This document shows, in pieces, positions 33,413-40,861 of a stretch of DNA of 40,861 nucleotides. Source of the stretch: CAZVEV01 sp964625865 (GTDB lineage Bacteria; Planctomycetota; Phycisphaerae; SM23-33). The notes under the pieces are model-generated. The model had not been told where the DNA came from. It saw nothing but the letters and a program-made list of their open reading frames with translations, and did not search any database. The DNA is taken from NCBI GenBank assembly GCA_964625865.1, contig CAZVEV010000017.1, positions 1 through 40,861 on the forward strand, in the 5' to 3' direction. How positions within the stretch are numbered: the stretch's first letter is position 1; every line of letters begins with the position of its first letter. A program made the translations under genes and the position numbers.

Positions 33413-33462
33413 TTGCGAAAAGAACAGTGTGGTAGTATATCGCCCGGCCTCGACAGCAACAA
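33413..33462. promoter_or_regulatory. Overlapping divergent promoters
   Basis: Minus strand, towards the beta-galactosidase: TTGTTG (33462-33457), 17 bp, TATACT (33439-33434). Plus strand, towards the 860-residue protein: TTGCGA (33413-33418), 17 bp, TATATC (33436-33441). The two -10 boxes overlap, so the genes could compete for polymerase or share one regulator. Confidence 0.45.
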
Positions 33463-33498
33463 GGCGCGGGGCACGTGACTGATTGAAGGAGTTGCGGT

Positions 33499-36081
33499 AT
33501 GCAGCGACGTGTGATGGCGATGGCCGTGTTGATTCTTGCTTCGGCGGCTGGTGATGCCCCCGGGCGCGAGCCGAGGAAGCTGCGGATCCTGGGCGCCGAT
33601 CGGCCTCGGGCGTTCTTCTTCCGCAATGCCGAGGGGTTCGCGGCCAACAGAAAGATCACGTACGAGCGGTGGGAGGCGTGTTTCGAGCGGCTGATGGGGA
33701 TTCAGGGCAAGGTGCTGGACGAGGAGGTCCTCGGGCGCCAGGCGCGGAACCCGGAGTTCTTCACGCGGTTCAAGAAGCGCCACCCGGACCAGCTCGTCCT
33801 GCTGCACTTCAACGGCAATGCGCGCGATCCACGTTATCAGACCGACGGCTTCTTCGCCGGTCACTGGGTGTACCACAACGGGGCCAAGGTCCTCGCCGAC
33901 ATCCCCGCCGAGGCGGGCGTGACGGAGATCCGCGTCTCGAACGCGACGCTGTTTCGCACGGGCGTGGGGCGATACCGCACGAGCAACGAGGACATCGGCC
34001 TGTGCGTCCTCGACGCGGCGGGTAAGCCGGACTGGTCGAAATCCGAGCAGGTGCAACTGGTGTCCGTTGACGCGAAGAAGCGCCTGATTCGCGTCAAGCG
34101 CGGCTGTTACGGCACGCAGCCGCGCGGGTTCGAGGCGGGCAAGGCGTGGGCGGCGGCCCACGTGACCGAGGGTCCGTGGGGTTCGAAGAACAACCTGATG
34201 TGGTTCTACAACCACTCGACGACGTGTCCTCGCGACGCGGCGGGGCGGACGTGCGACGACGTGCTGGTGGCGGACCTGGCGCGACGGTTCGCGAAGGGCG
34301 GCCAGTTGGCGGCGTTCGACGGGGTGGAGTTCGACGTGCTGCACGGGTCGTGCCACGGCGGCAGGCCCGGCAGGCGGCCCGATTGCGACGGCGACGGGAA
34401 GGGCGATTCGGGCTTCATCGGCGGCAGGAACGTGTACGGGATCGGCGTGATCGAGTTCATCCGCAAGTTGCGCAAGGCCCTCGGCGAGGACGTGCTGATA
34501 CTGGCCGACGGACACATGGGGCGTCACCAGCGGGCCTTCGGACTGCTTAACGGCATCGAGTCGGAGGGCTGGCCGGACCTGAGGGACGCCCGCGTAGAGG
34601 ACTGGTCCGGCGGGATGAACCGCCACCTGTTCTGGCTGGCCAACGGGCGCGAGCCGCACTTCAACTACATCAACCACAAGTTCAACTCGCCCGGCGACCA
34701 GCCGGGCAGGCCCAAGCGAACGCCCGTGCCGCACTCCACCGTTCGGTTGGTGATGGCCGCGGGGGAGCTGACCGACTCGGCGTTTTGCTTCGCCCAACCG
34801 CCGGCCAAGGACAAGCGCAGCGACCTGATCGCGATCTGGGACGAGCTGTGGATGGGCACGGACAAGCGAGTGGGTTGGCTCGGCAGGCCCGTGGGTCCTG
34901 CGGTGCGCCTGGGCATGCGACGGGCCGACACGCTCGCGGGCCTCGCCGCCCCGCCCAAGGCGCCGCTGCTGGAGCGGATGAGCGGCAAGAGCGTGCGGTT
35001 TGCGATTGACGGTCAGGCCCTGAAGGTCTCCGCTGCCGGGACGGGCGCGAAGGAGCTCCGTTTCCGCTTGGCTGACGTGCCGGCTGGCGGGGCGGACCTG
35101 TTGGTGGCGGTGACCGCGCGGGCCGACAGGTGGGCAGGCTATCCCAAGGAGATGGCCCGCCAGATGTGGGTGGGCCTGGCCGCCGTGGGCGGGCCTCTGG
35201 TGACCGCGGAGATGCCCGAGACCGGCTGTCGCGTGCGTGGCAAGGCGGCCGGGGTGCTGGATCCGGCGAGCGGAGCGTCGGTTCGTTACTTCCCGACACG
35301 CAAACTCGGGGGCCAGGCGCGAGCGGCGTATCAGGTTCATCCGCCATGGAAGGGCGGCGCAGGCGGTACGTTCTGGCGGCGAACCGTTCGCGTGCCGGCC
35401 CGGGCGTCGCTGGAACTCCACACGGGCATGGGCGAGAAGAGCCCGGCCAAGAGCGACGGGGTGGTCTTCAGCGTGACGGTGGGCGAGGTCGGGGGCAAGG
35501 CACGGACGCTGCTGGAACACACGCAAACCGCGTCACGCTGGGAACGACACCGTCTCTCGCTGGCCCCGTGGGCGGGTAAGACTGTCGTGCTGACGTTCAC
35601 CAGTGACTGCGGCCCGAAGGACAACTCGACGACGGATCACAGCTTCTGGGGCGACGTGCGGATCGTCGTGCCCGGCGCGCCGGCGGGGGGCAAGCCGGAG
35701 CGATTCATGACGTTCGCCAATGCGAAGGCGTTTACCTCGCACTTCGCATTCGGGCGCGTCGCGTCGAAGACCGTCGACCTGGAGTTTCGCATCGAGGGCG
35801 GCCAAGCGGTGTACATCTCAGCGATCACGGCCCACGCGGCGCCCGACGTGGTGTACCGGCCCTACGAGCGCGGCCTGGTGCTGGCCAACCCGTCCCTGCG
35901 GCCGTTCGAGTTCGACTTGAGCACGCTCCTGCCGGGCCTGACCTATCGTCGTCTTCGCGGCTCGGCGAATCAGGATCCCGAGACGAACAACGGCGCCGCG
36001 GTCGGTGCGAAGGTCACGCTTGGTGCGAAGGACGCGCTGTTCCTGGTGCGGACAGGTGCTGGAGGGGCCCCGGCGCGGTGA
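33499..36081 (+). CDS. Large secreted protein of unknown function, possible glycosidase
   Basis: An 860-residue protein with a short N-terminal signal (MQRRVMAMAVLILASAAG) and AAGGAG 8 nt before the ATG. I cannot place it in a family with confidence. Residues about 25-440 look like an alpha/beta barrel: QLVLLHFNGNARD, AAFDGVEFDVLHGSCHGG, a Ca-binding-like loop DCDGDGKGDSGF, VLILADGHMGRHQ and FGLLNGIESEGW. Acidic residues at strand ends are as in many glycoside hydrolases. Residues about 480-860 appear to be beta-sandwich modules (SFWGDVRIVVPG, LEFRIEGGQAVYISAI). It is divergent from the lipoprotein beta-galactosidase, sharing its promoter region, which supports a glycan-related job. Confidence 0.82.
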   Translation: MQRRVMAMAVLILASAAGDAPGREPRKLRILGADRPRAFFFRNAEGFAANRKITYERWEACFERLMGIQGKVLDEEVLGRQARNPEFFTRFKKRHPDQLVLLHFNGNARDPRYQTDGFFAGHWVYHNGAKVLADIPAEAGVTEIRVSNATLFRTGVGRYRTSNEDIGLCVLDAAGKPDWSKSEQVQLVSVDAKKRLIRVKRGCYGTQPRGFEAGKAWAAAHVTEGPWGSKNNLMWFYNHSTTCPRDAAGRTCDDVLVADLARRFAKGGQLAAFDGVEFDVLHGSCHGGRPGRRPDCDGDGKGDSGFIGGRNVYGIGVIEFIRKLRKALGEDVLILADGHMGRHQRAFGLLNGIESEGWPDLRDARVEDWSGGMNRHLFWLANGREPHFNYINHKFNSPGDQPGRPKRTPVPHSTVRLVMAAGELTDSAFCFAQPPAKDKRSDLIAIWDELWMGTDKRVGWLGRPVGPAVRLGMRRADTLAGLAAPPKAPLLERMSGKSVRFAIDGQALKVSAAGTGAKELRFRLADVPAGGADLLVAVTARADRWAGYPKEMARQMWVGLAAVGGPLVTAEMPETGCRVRGKAAGVLDPASGASVRYFPTRKLGGQARAAYQVHPPWKGGAGGTFWRRTVRVPARASLELHTGMGEKSPAKSDGVVFSVTVGEVGGKARTLLEHTQTASRWERHRLSLAPWAGKTVVLTFTSDCGPKDNSTTDHSFWGDVRIVVPGAPAGGKPERFMTFANAKAFTSHFAFGRVASKTVDLEFRIEGGQAVYISAITAHAAPDVVYRPYERGLVLANPSLRPFEFDLSTLLPGLTYRRLRGSANQDPETNNGAAVGAKVTLGAKDALFLVRTGAGGAPAR

Positions 36082-36128
36082 CTGAGGTCCTCTCGCGGGG
36101 AGCGGTCACGCCAAAAGGCAAGCCTGAG

Positions 36129-38507
36129 CTATCGGCGTGAGAGAAACGTCTGCGCCATCGAGCGGACGAGGTCGTCGTCGTCCGCGGCGAGGGCCTTCAT
36201 CGTGGTTCGCACGCCGACCGATCGCGAGGCGCCGAGCAGTTCGGCCAGGCGGAATCGGACCAGGGGATGGGGGTCCCTGGCGGCGCCGGTCAGCAGGGGC
36301 AGGATGTGGCGGTCGAGGGAGACGTTTGCCATCGCCGCGACGGTTTCGGCGCGCACGGCGAAGCTGGCGTCGTTGAGGGCCTGCCGCAGCAGAGGCAGCA
36401 ACGCGGCCTTCGAGACCCGTCCGCTCAACGGCTCGGGCGCCTTTGCGGCGCGTCGTTCGATTCCGCGTGCCACCGCGAGCAGGGCCGCGGTCTGCCTCGC
36501 TGCCGTCACGCGCTTGAGCACATCAGCGCCGGTCAGGTCGGTCTTGATCGTCTCGAGGGCCTTGGCGTATTGCGACGCCCAGAGGTCGGGCCTGGTCCGG
36601 TCGAACGCGCCCAGCAGGTCGCTTCGCGTGATCTTCAGCGGCGCCACGTTGAGCGTGGGTACGGCGCTGATGATGCGTCCGAACGGTTTGACCGGCGCGA
36701 CCGTCGGCTTGACGGTCAGGGTCAGCTCGGTCAGCGGCGTGGCGGCGAGGAGTCGTCCGAGTCGCCCGACGTCGAGCCTGACGACGGCCCGGACGCTCTT
36801 GCCCGGCTGAAGATACCGCGGGGCCGGCATGACGCAGAGGGGCAGGTCGTCGTAGGTTCGCGCGTTTCGGGATCCCGCGACGGCGACCTCGAGCTTGACC
36901 ACGGGCCGGACCAGCCCCCGCGTGCCCAGCGGGACGGGGATCTTGGCGATGTTGGTCAGCGTGACGGCGAGCGTGAGATCCCGGCCGGGAATCATCGTCT
37001 CGCCGACAGGTTCCAGCGTAACGGTGACGAACTTGCCCGGATCGGCGCTGGCCAGAAGCGCCGTGCCGTCCGCGGCGGCCAGCAGGGCGGTGACGTCCTT
37101 GCTTTCGGCCGCGGGGGTCAGCGGGATCTTCGCCTTTCGCGCGATGGCGGCCAGCAGTCGGCCGGCGGGCCCGCCGCGGGGGAGCTTCAGCGCCGCATCG
37201 ACGGCGCGCTGGGCGCCCGCGCGGTCACCGGTTTCGGCGTAATGCCGAGCCAGCAGGGCTGCCGCGTAGAGGTCCCCGGCGGCGGCCTTGGCCAGGCGCG
37301 CCGTGCCGGTCCGGACCAGCGCGGGATCCTTCGAGGCGATCTCCGCCGCGCCAAGCAACCGCTGGGCCACGGGATCCTCGCCGGCCTGGCGAGCGGCCAG
37401 CCGGGCGTACTTGAGGGCCTTCTCCGCGTTCGGTTTGGTCAGGAGGAAGAACATGGCCAGCTCTCCCGCCTGGGCGGGTGAGACCTTCGGGTCGGTGGTG
37501 CTGACGGTGTAGATCTGTTCGATGGCGCTGATCTGTTCGGTGGCCTGTTCGTCGTCGCCGACGGTCCGGCAGGCCTCGACGAGCATCGACCGCAGGTCCA
37601 CGCTGCGCTTGTTGAGCACCAGGACCTTCGGGAGCGTCTTGACGACCTGCTGGGCCTGCCCGGCGTCGAGCATGGCGTTGAAGAGCCTCACCGCGGCGAG
37701 GTGTCGGGCCTGCCCGGTCGAGCCGGGCCTGTTGGCCAGCACGTCCAGATGCGTGTAATAGACCAGGGCTTGCGTGTGCAGGCCCAGTGCCTGGAGCAGG
37801 TCGGCCAACTCGTTGGCGGTGGCGGCCTGGCCGGCGTTGGCCCTCAGATCGGCCAGCAGGGCCTCGACGCGCTGAACGGTGGTGGGGCCGGGCAGCAGGT
37901 TCATTCGTCCGGCCAGTGCGACGGCCGAGCCGGCATCCAGTTCGAGCGCCCGGTCGAACGCCTTGCCCGCCGCGTCGGTCTGCCCCTGCCCGGCGAGGAT
38001 CTGTCCGCGCTGGGCCTCGGCTTCGGCCCGCAGGGCCGCCGGCCTCGACGTGTCGCCCGAGACGCGTGCCAGGTGCGCCAGCCTCGCCTCGGCGGTGTTC
38101 TGCGCCGTCAGCGACAGGTCCAGCCACCGCAGGCCCGCCGCGTGGTCGCCTCCGCGGACGGCCAGGTACGCTTCCAGCGCCTTTGCGGCATCTTCGGGGC
38201 GGTGCTGACTCGGGTAGATCACGCGTGCGAGGAGGTCCAGCGTCTGGGGATTGGCCTGGTCGAGCCGTCGGGCGAAACGGCAGAGGTCCACGAGTCGCGC
38301 TGCCCGCTTGGGTGCGTTGGTCGTCAGGAGGATATCGCGGGCGCTGCGGTTGAGGCTGTCGGCGGTGATTCTCGCCTCGAGCCGGTCAGCGGCGCCGGCG
38401 GGGCCGGCGGTCGCGCACACCATCAGGGCGAGCGCGGGGAGAATCGCTCTGCCCACAGACGCGCGGTTCTGACGAACCGCCGCTAAACATGATCGGCACG
38501 ACCGCAT
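36129..38507 (-). CDS. Secreted TPR/HEAT-repeat protein
   Basis: A 792-residue protein with a signal peptide (positively charged start, then AILPALALMVCATAGPAGAA, about 21-40). From about 80 to 460 it is helical with TPR-like units (for example AEAQRGQILAGQGQTDAAGKAFDRALELD and HYAETGDRAGAQRAVDAAL). A beta-rich middle part follows (about 480-640: VTVTLEPVGETMIPGRDLTLAV). The last 100 residues are HEAT-like (LLPLLRQALNDASFAVRAETVAAMANV, then RDPHPLVRFRLAELLGAS). Probably a periplasmic or surface scaffold; the partner is unknown. It converges with the previous gene (47-bp gap) and lies 77 bp downstream of the PDZ protein on the same strand, so a shared envelope role is plausible. Confidence 0.85.
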   Translation of the reverse strand: MRSCRSCLAAVRQNRASVGRAILPALALMVCATAGPAGAADRLEARITADSLNRSARDILLTTNAPKRAARLVDLCRFARRLDQANPQTLDLLARVIYPSQHRPEDAAKALEAYLAVRGGDHAAGLRWLDLSLTAQNTAEARLAHLARVSGDTSRPAALRAEAEAQRGQILAGQGQTDAAGKAFDRALELDAGSAVALAGRMNLLPGPTTVQRVEALLADLRANAGQAATANELADLLQALGLHTQALVYYTHLDVLANRPGSTGQARHLAAVRLFNAMLDAGQAQQVVKTLPKVLVLNKRSVDLRSMLVEACRTVGDDEQATEQISAIEQIYTVSTTDPKVSPAQAGELAMFFLLTKPNAEKALKYARLAARQAGEDPVAQRLLGAAEIASKDPALVRTGTARLAKAAAGDLYAAALLARHYAETGDRAGAQRAVDAALKLPRGGPAGRLLAAIARKAKIPLTPAAESKDVTALLAAADGTALLASADPGKFVTVTLEPVGETMIPGRDLTLAVTLTNIAKIPVPLGTRGLVRPVVKLEVAVAGSRNARTYDDLPLCVMPAPRYLQPGKSVRAVVRLDVGRLGRLLAATPLTELTLTVKPTVAPVKPFGRIISAVPTLNVAPLKITRSDLLGAFDRTRPDLWASQYAKALETIKTDLTGADVLKRVTAARQTAALLAVARGIERRAAKAPEPLSGRVSKAALLPLLRQALNDASFAVRAETVAAMANVSLDRHILPLLTGAARDPHPLVRFRLAELLGASRSVGVRTTMKALAADDDDLVRSMAQTFLSRR

Positions 38508-38584
38508 GTCTTGCGACCTTCCCTATCCTGTGCAGTCCCGGTGCGTAGGGACACGTTACCCGCGACGTTCGACCGTTTCGTCCG

Positions 38585-39949
38585 TTACGGTTTCTTGGGC
38601 ACCTTGACCGTGAGCGTCTTGCTCTCGTCCTGGCGCTGGACCTTGATGCTGAGCGTCGCCTCTTTGCCGTCGCCCAGGACGTTGGCCAGCATCCGCCGCA
38701 ACGTGCTGACGCTGCGGACGGGCTGGCCGTTGATGTTGGTGATCACGTCGCCTCGCTGCAGGTCGCCCTTGATTGCGGGCGAATCGCGCCCGACGTTAAC
38801 GACGAGCACCCCGTCGGTCTTCATCGCCGGATTGATCGAGACGTACTGATCGATGGCGGCTTTGTCACGAACGAGCACGCCCATCCGCCGGCTGGCGTAC
38901 CGGGCGACCTCGGTGGGGCCCTCGGGCCTGGGAGTCAGCGTCAGCGTCACGTCCTTCCTGCTTGCCAGTGTGAAGGTGATCTTCGACCCGACGTCCATGC
39001 GGTTGAGTTTCCGTTCGAGTGAGACCACCACCAACTGGGGCGAGGGCATCACCGGCAGGGGCTTTCCATCGACCTTGACGATGACGTCGAGTTCCTTGAG
39101 GCCGGCCTTGGCCGCGGGACTGGACGGGATGATCTTGGAGACGCGAATCCCCGCCTTGGCGGCCCCCATCACGTCCTTGTCGGCGGGCCTGAGGGCAATG
39201 ATGCCCGACCAGGCCAACTTGCGCTGGCCTCGCGTCTTGACCACGTGGATGAAGTCCTCGACCGGCGTGAAGAACTCGCTGCTTCGCAGCGATCGGATCT
39301 GGGCGACGTTGCGCTGGCCTCGGATGGTCAGTTCGACCACCTGGGGCGACTGCTGCCAGACCAGCCCGATCGCCTTGCCCGGACCGGTGAACACCGGCGA
39401 GCACGTGCCGGTCAGCCGTCCGCCCGTGACATACACCATCGCCTGGGGCGTATAGCGAACCAGCGAAATGCACGCGCGCCCGAAGTACGGCGCATGGTCG
39501 ATGTCGCGGGGCATGAGACAGGTCGAGACCACCTCGGTCCCCACGGTGAGCTTGGACGTGTCGGCAAAGGCCACCGCCTTCCACGCGGGCGCCGCCGCGT
39601 CGGTGCACTTGACGAAGCCCAGCCCCGTCTCGCGGTCGATGCTGACCAGTTCGGCCGCCATCGGACGCGCCGTCAGGCCCGGCAGACGAAGGGTGCACTT
39701 GGCGACCTTGGCGTTCCGCATCGAGGCGTTGAAGGCCAGCGACATGAACAGGCCGGACTTGTCGATGCAGACGGCCGTGCCGGCCGCGGTACTTGTGGCC
39801 GAGTCCTGCTCGAACTCGCACCGGACAAATGCCAGCGACCCGCGCGTCTGGGCGGCGATGTCGGTGACCAGTTTGTCCGTGCCTGCATGGGCCGCGGTGG
39901 ACAGGGCGATAAGTGTGACGAGGGTTGTCAGGAAGGCTATCCGCTTCAT
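38585..39949 (-). CDS. Secreted two-PDZ protein with degenerate trypsin-like domain
   Basis: A 454-residue HtrA-shaped protein. The signal peptide (MKRIAFLTTLVTLIALSTAAHA) is clear, and AAAGGAG lies 6 nt before the ATG. Residues about 30-235 follow the HtrA protease fold, but the catalytic triad looks lost. The His segment reads GLFMSLAFNAS instead of a TNxHV-type motif, the Asp segment reads RETGLGFVK instead of a TDLAVLK-type one, and the Ser loop reads GTCSPVF instead of GNSGGP. Two PDZ domains follow (about 250-345 with VSKIIPSSPAAKAGLKELDVIVKV; about 350-450 with DSPAIKGDLQRGDVITNING). It is probably a binding or chaperone protein rather than a protease. Confidence 0.87.
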   Translation of the reverse strand: MKRIAFLTTLVTLIALSTAAHAGTDKLVTDIAAQTRGSLAFVRCEFEQDSATSTAAGTAVCIDKSGLFMSLAFNASMRNAKVAKCTLRLPGLTARPMAAELVSIDRETGLGFVKCTDAAAPAWKAVAFADTSKLTVGTEVVSTCLMPRDIDHAPYFGRACISLVRYTPQAMVYVTGGRLTGTCSPVFTGPGKAIGLVWQQSPQVVELTIRGQRNVAQIRSLRSSEFFTPVEDFIHVVKTRGQRKLAWSGIIALRPADKDVMGAAKAGIRVSKIIPSSPAAKAGLKELDVIVKVDGKPLPVMPSPQLVVVSLERKLNRMDVGSKITFTLASRKDVTLTLTPRPEGPTEVARYASRRMGVLVRDKAAIDQYVSINPAMKTDGVLVVNVGRDSPAIKGDLQRGDVITNINGQPVRSVSTLRRMLANVLGDGKEATLSIKVQRQDESKTLTVKVPKKP

Positions 39950-40095
39950 GTCAGCTCCTTTGGGCTCTGTGACCCAGACCGTTGTTGTGCACGCTGCACA
40001 CCGTATGAGGGCAGGCGAATGTGGCTGCTGCCCGGTTATGGCAATTCTAACCCGCGATGGATCAATAGGCTTACTACGCCTGTTATCGGTCGATT

Positions 40096-40128
40096 GGCGA
40101 CGGCAAATGTCTTTATTTTGCCGCCGCC
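40096..40128. terminator. Hairpin spanning the lgt stop codon
   Basis: GGCGACGGCAAA (40096-40107), a 9-nt loop and TTTGCCGCCGCC (40117-40128) form a 12-bp stem with one mismatch. The lgt TAA stop (40115-40113) sits in the loop region. No U-tract follows on the minus strand, so termination is uncertain. Bases 39950-40095 otherwise hold the leader of the PDZ gene with no clear promoter. Confidence 0.4.
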
Positions 40129-40861
40129 TGTCCGGCGGCCAAACGCTCGGCCCACGCCGGGCCGCAACTGGCGGGCATGCGGCGAAGCAGAACCCACAGC
40201 GCGATTCCGGCGGCTGTCATGGCCAGCGACGTGTACTGGTTGTGCGTCAGGACGCCCTCGAGCAGATTGTGCGGATTGTCGTCCCGGATGGCCTCGAGCA
40301 TGAACCGGGTGATGGGGTAAAACACGATCAAGAGGGCGAAGACCTCCCCCTCGCGCTTCCGCAGGCGGTAGAACAGCGACAGGATGCCCGCCAGCAGCAG
40401 GGCGTTGATGATGCCGAGGGCCTGGGCGGGCTTGACCGGCAGGGCGGCGGTCCGTCTGGCCAGCGCGATCTCGTCCGCCTGGAGATACGCGTTGGCCTTG
40501 TCCGCCTCGTCGCCGGTGAGGTCTCCTTCGCCGCTGGTGTCGAACAGGTCCAGCAGGACTTCCCGTCGCTCGGTGGAGTAGGCCTGAAACTCGGCGAAGG
40601 TCAGCATCCCGTCGCGAGGCGTCCGGATACGGCCGTCGGCGGACAGCACGGGCCTGTCCGCCGACAGCGCCTCGTCCCAGTGCTCGCTGCCGGCCAGCAG
40701 GCCGTCGCCGGCAGCCAGGCCGCGCAGCCACTCGTCATGGTCCAGCCGCCCGTCGGTCCCGGCCAGGGCGTCGAACAGCGGGCGGGCATCGGCCTCGCTG
40801 CGCATATCGACGCCCACCTGGTCGTTCTTCAGCAGCCCATGCAACTCCCGCGGGGCGTGCA
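40113..40861 (-). CDS. lgt: Prolipoprotein diacylglyceryl transferase, C-terminal part, with EF-hand insert (partial)
   Basis: Lgt moves diacylglycerol from phosphatidylglycerol to the lipobox Cys of prolipoproteins in the inner membrane. The reading frame is open to the window end (…HAPRELHGLLKNDQ), so the N-terminal half with the HGGG-type motif is missing. The last 115 residues are the Lgt end: PVKPAQALGIINAL, a membrane helix, YPITRFMLEAIRDDNPHN (containing the conserved Arg), THNQYTSLAMT and a final helix. Ahead of it about 110 soluble residues carry three EF-hand-like loops (GTDGRLDHDEW, DGMLTFAEFQAY, DTSGEGDLTGDEAD), not part of standard Lgt. The window encodes its likely clients: two lipoproteins. 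Confidence 0.9.
   Translation of the reverse strand, partial: HAPRELHGLLKNDQVGVDMRSEADARPLFDALAGTDGRLDHDEWLRGLAAGDGLLAGSEHWDEALSADRPVLSADGRIRTPRDGMLTFAEFQAYSTERREVLLDLFDTSGEGDLTGDEADKANAYLQADEIALARRTAALPVKPAQALGIINALLLAGILSLFYRLRKREGEVFALLIVFYPITRFMLEAIRDDNPHNLLEGVLTHNQYTSLAMTAAGIALWVLLRRMPASCGPAWAERLAAGQAAAK

Noticed and set aside
31828..33435. 535-codon plus-strand open frame opposite the beta-galactosidase
   Set aside because: Antisense artefact; no recognisable domain, and the GH2 catalytic motifs are on the minus strand.
33394..35526. Upstream extension of the beta-galactosidase frame by about 710 codons
   Set aside because: It is antisense to the 860-residue protein. A ribosome-binding site and lipoprotein signal peptide mark the true start at 33393.

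Overview
The window looks like a chromosomal segment of a GC-rich Planctomycetota bacterium, most likely an anaerobic member of the Phycisphaerae. This is inferred from gene content: Tat-signalled sulfatase and TIM-barrel proteins, lipoprotein glycosidases, a sodium:solute symporter beside N-acetylhexosamine genes, a seven-gene Hdr/Flx redox operon, and an Lgt with an EF-hand insert. No rRNA, tRNA, CRISPR array, transposase or phage gene was seen. Almost every kilobase is coding, and both strands are used.

Bases 1-5300: parB with two perfect 16-bp parS palindromes in the gap before it, asnB (asparagine synthase), a divergent dimeric dUTPase, and a Gfo/Idh/MocA oxidoreductase. No parA lies next to parB. 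Bases 5300-15000 (minus strand): an operon hdrC-hdrB-hdrA-flxD-flxC-flxB-flxA, with repeated 4-bp ATGA overlaps, followed on the same strand by a membrane histidine kinase, a single-domain response regulator and surE. A close match to a Rex (NADH-sensing) operator sits about 125 bp upstream of hdrC. This fits a flavin-based electron-bifurcating, NADH-linked heterodisulfide-reductase-like complex.

Bases 15000-20260: an 855-bp gene-free stretch full of repeats, then a minus-strand operon for a discoidin-like lipoprotein, a Tat-exported TIM-barrel protein, a sulfatase and an unknown protein, then a divergent STAS-domain protein with a good sigma70-type promoter. Bases 20626-27862 (plus): an amino-sugar uptake and salvage operon, comprising an SSS symporter, nucleotidyltransferase, NahK-like kinase, a NagB-LmbE fusion and a NapH-like polyferredoxin. 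Bases 28085-33393 (minus): a lipoprotein GH2 beta-galactosidase with a LamG insert, then a cytoplasmic GH20 hexosaminidase. Together these suggest degradation of beta-galactosyl/N-acetylhexosaminyl (host- or mucin-type) glycans.

Bases 33499-40861: a large secreted protein of unknown function divergent from the beta-galactosidase, a secreted TPR/HEAT protein, a two-PDZ protein with a degenerate trypsin-like domain, and the C-terminal part of lgt running off the window.

Between genes there is a striking set of repeats. Six double-hairpin elements have GTAGGGCGTGCAAC...GCACGCCCTAC ends. One of them is expanded by a nested 33-nt inverted repeat. A 108-bp diverged duplicate, each copy followed by a full or partial double-hairpin element, lies near parB and upstream of hdrC. 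An unrelated sequence at 20337-20421 has the same paired-hairpin design. No mobilising enzyme is visible in the window.
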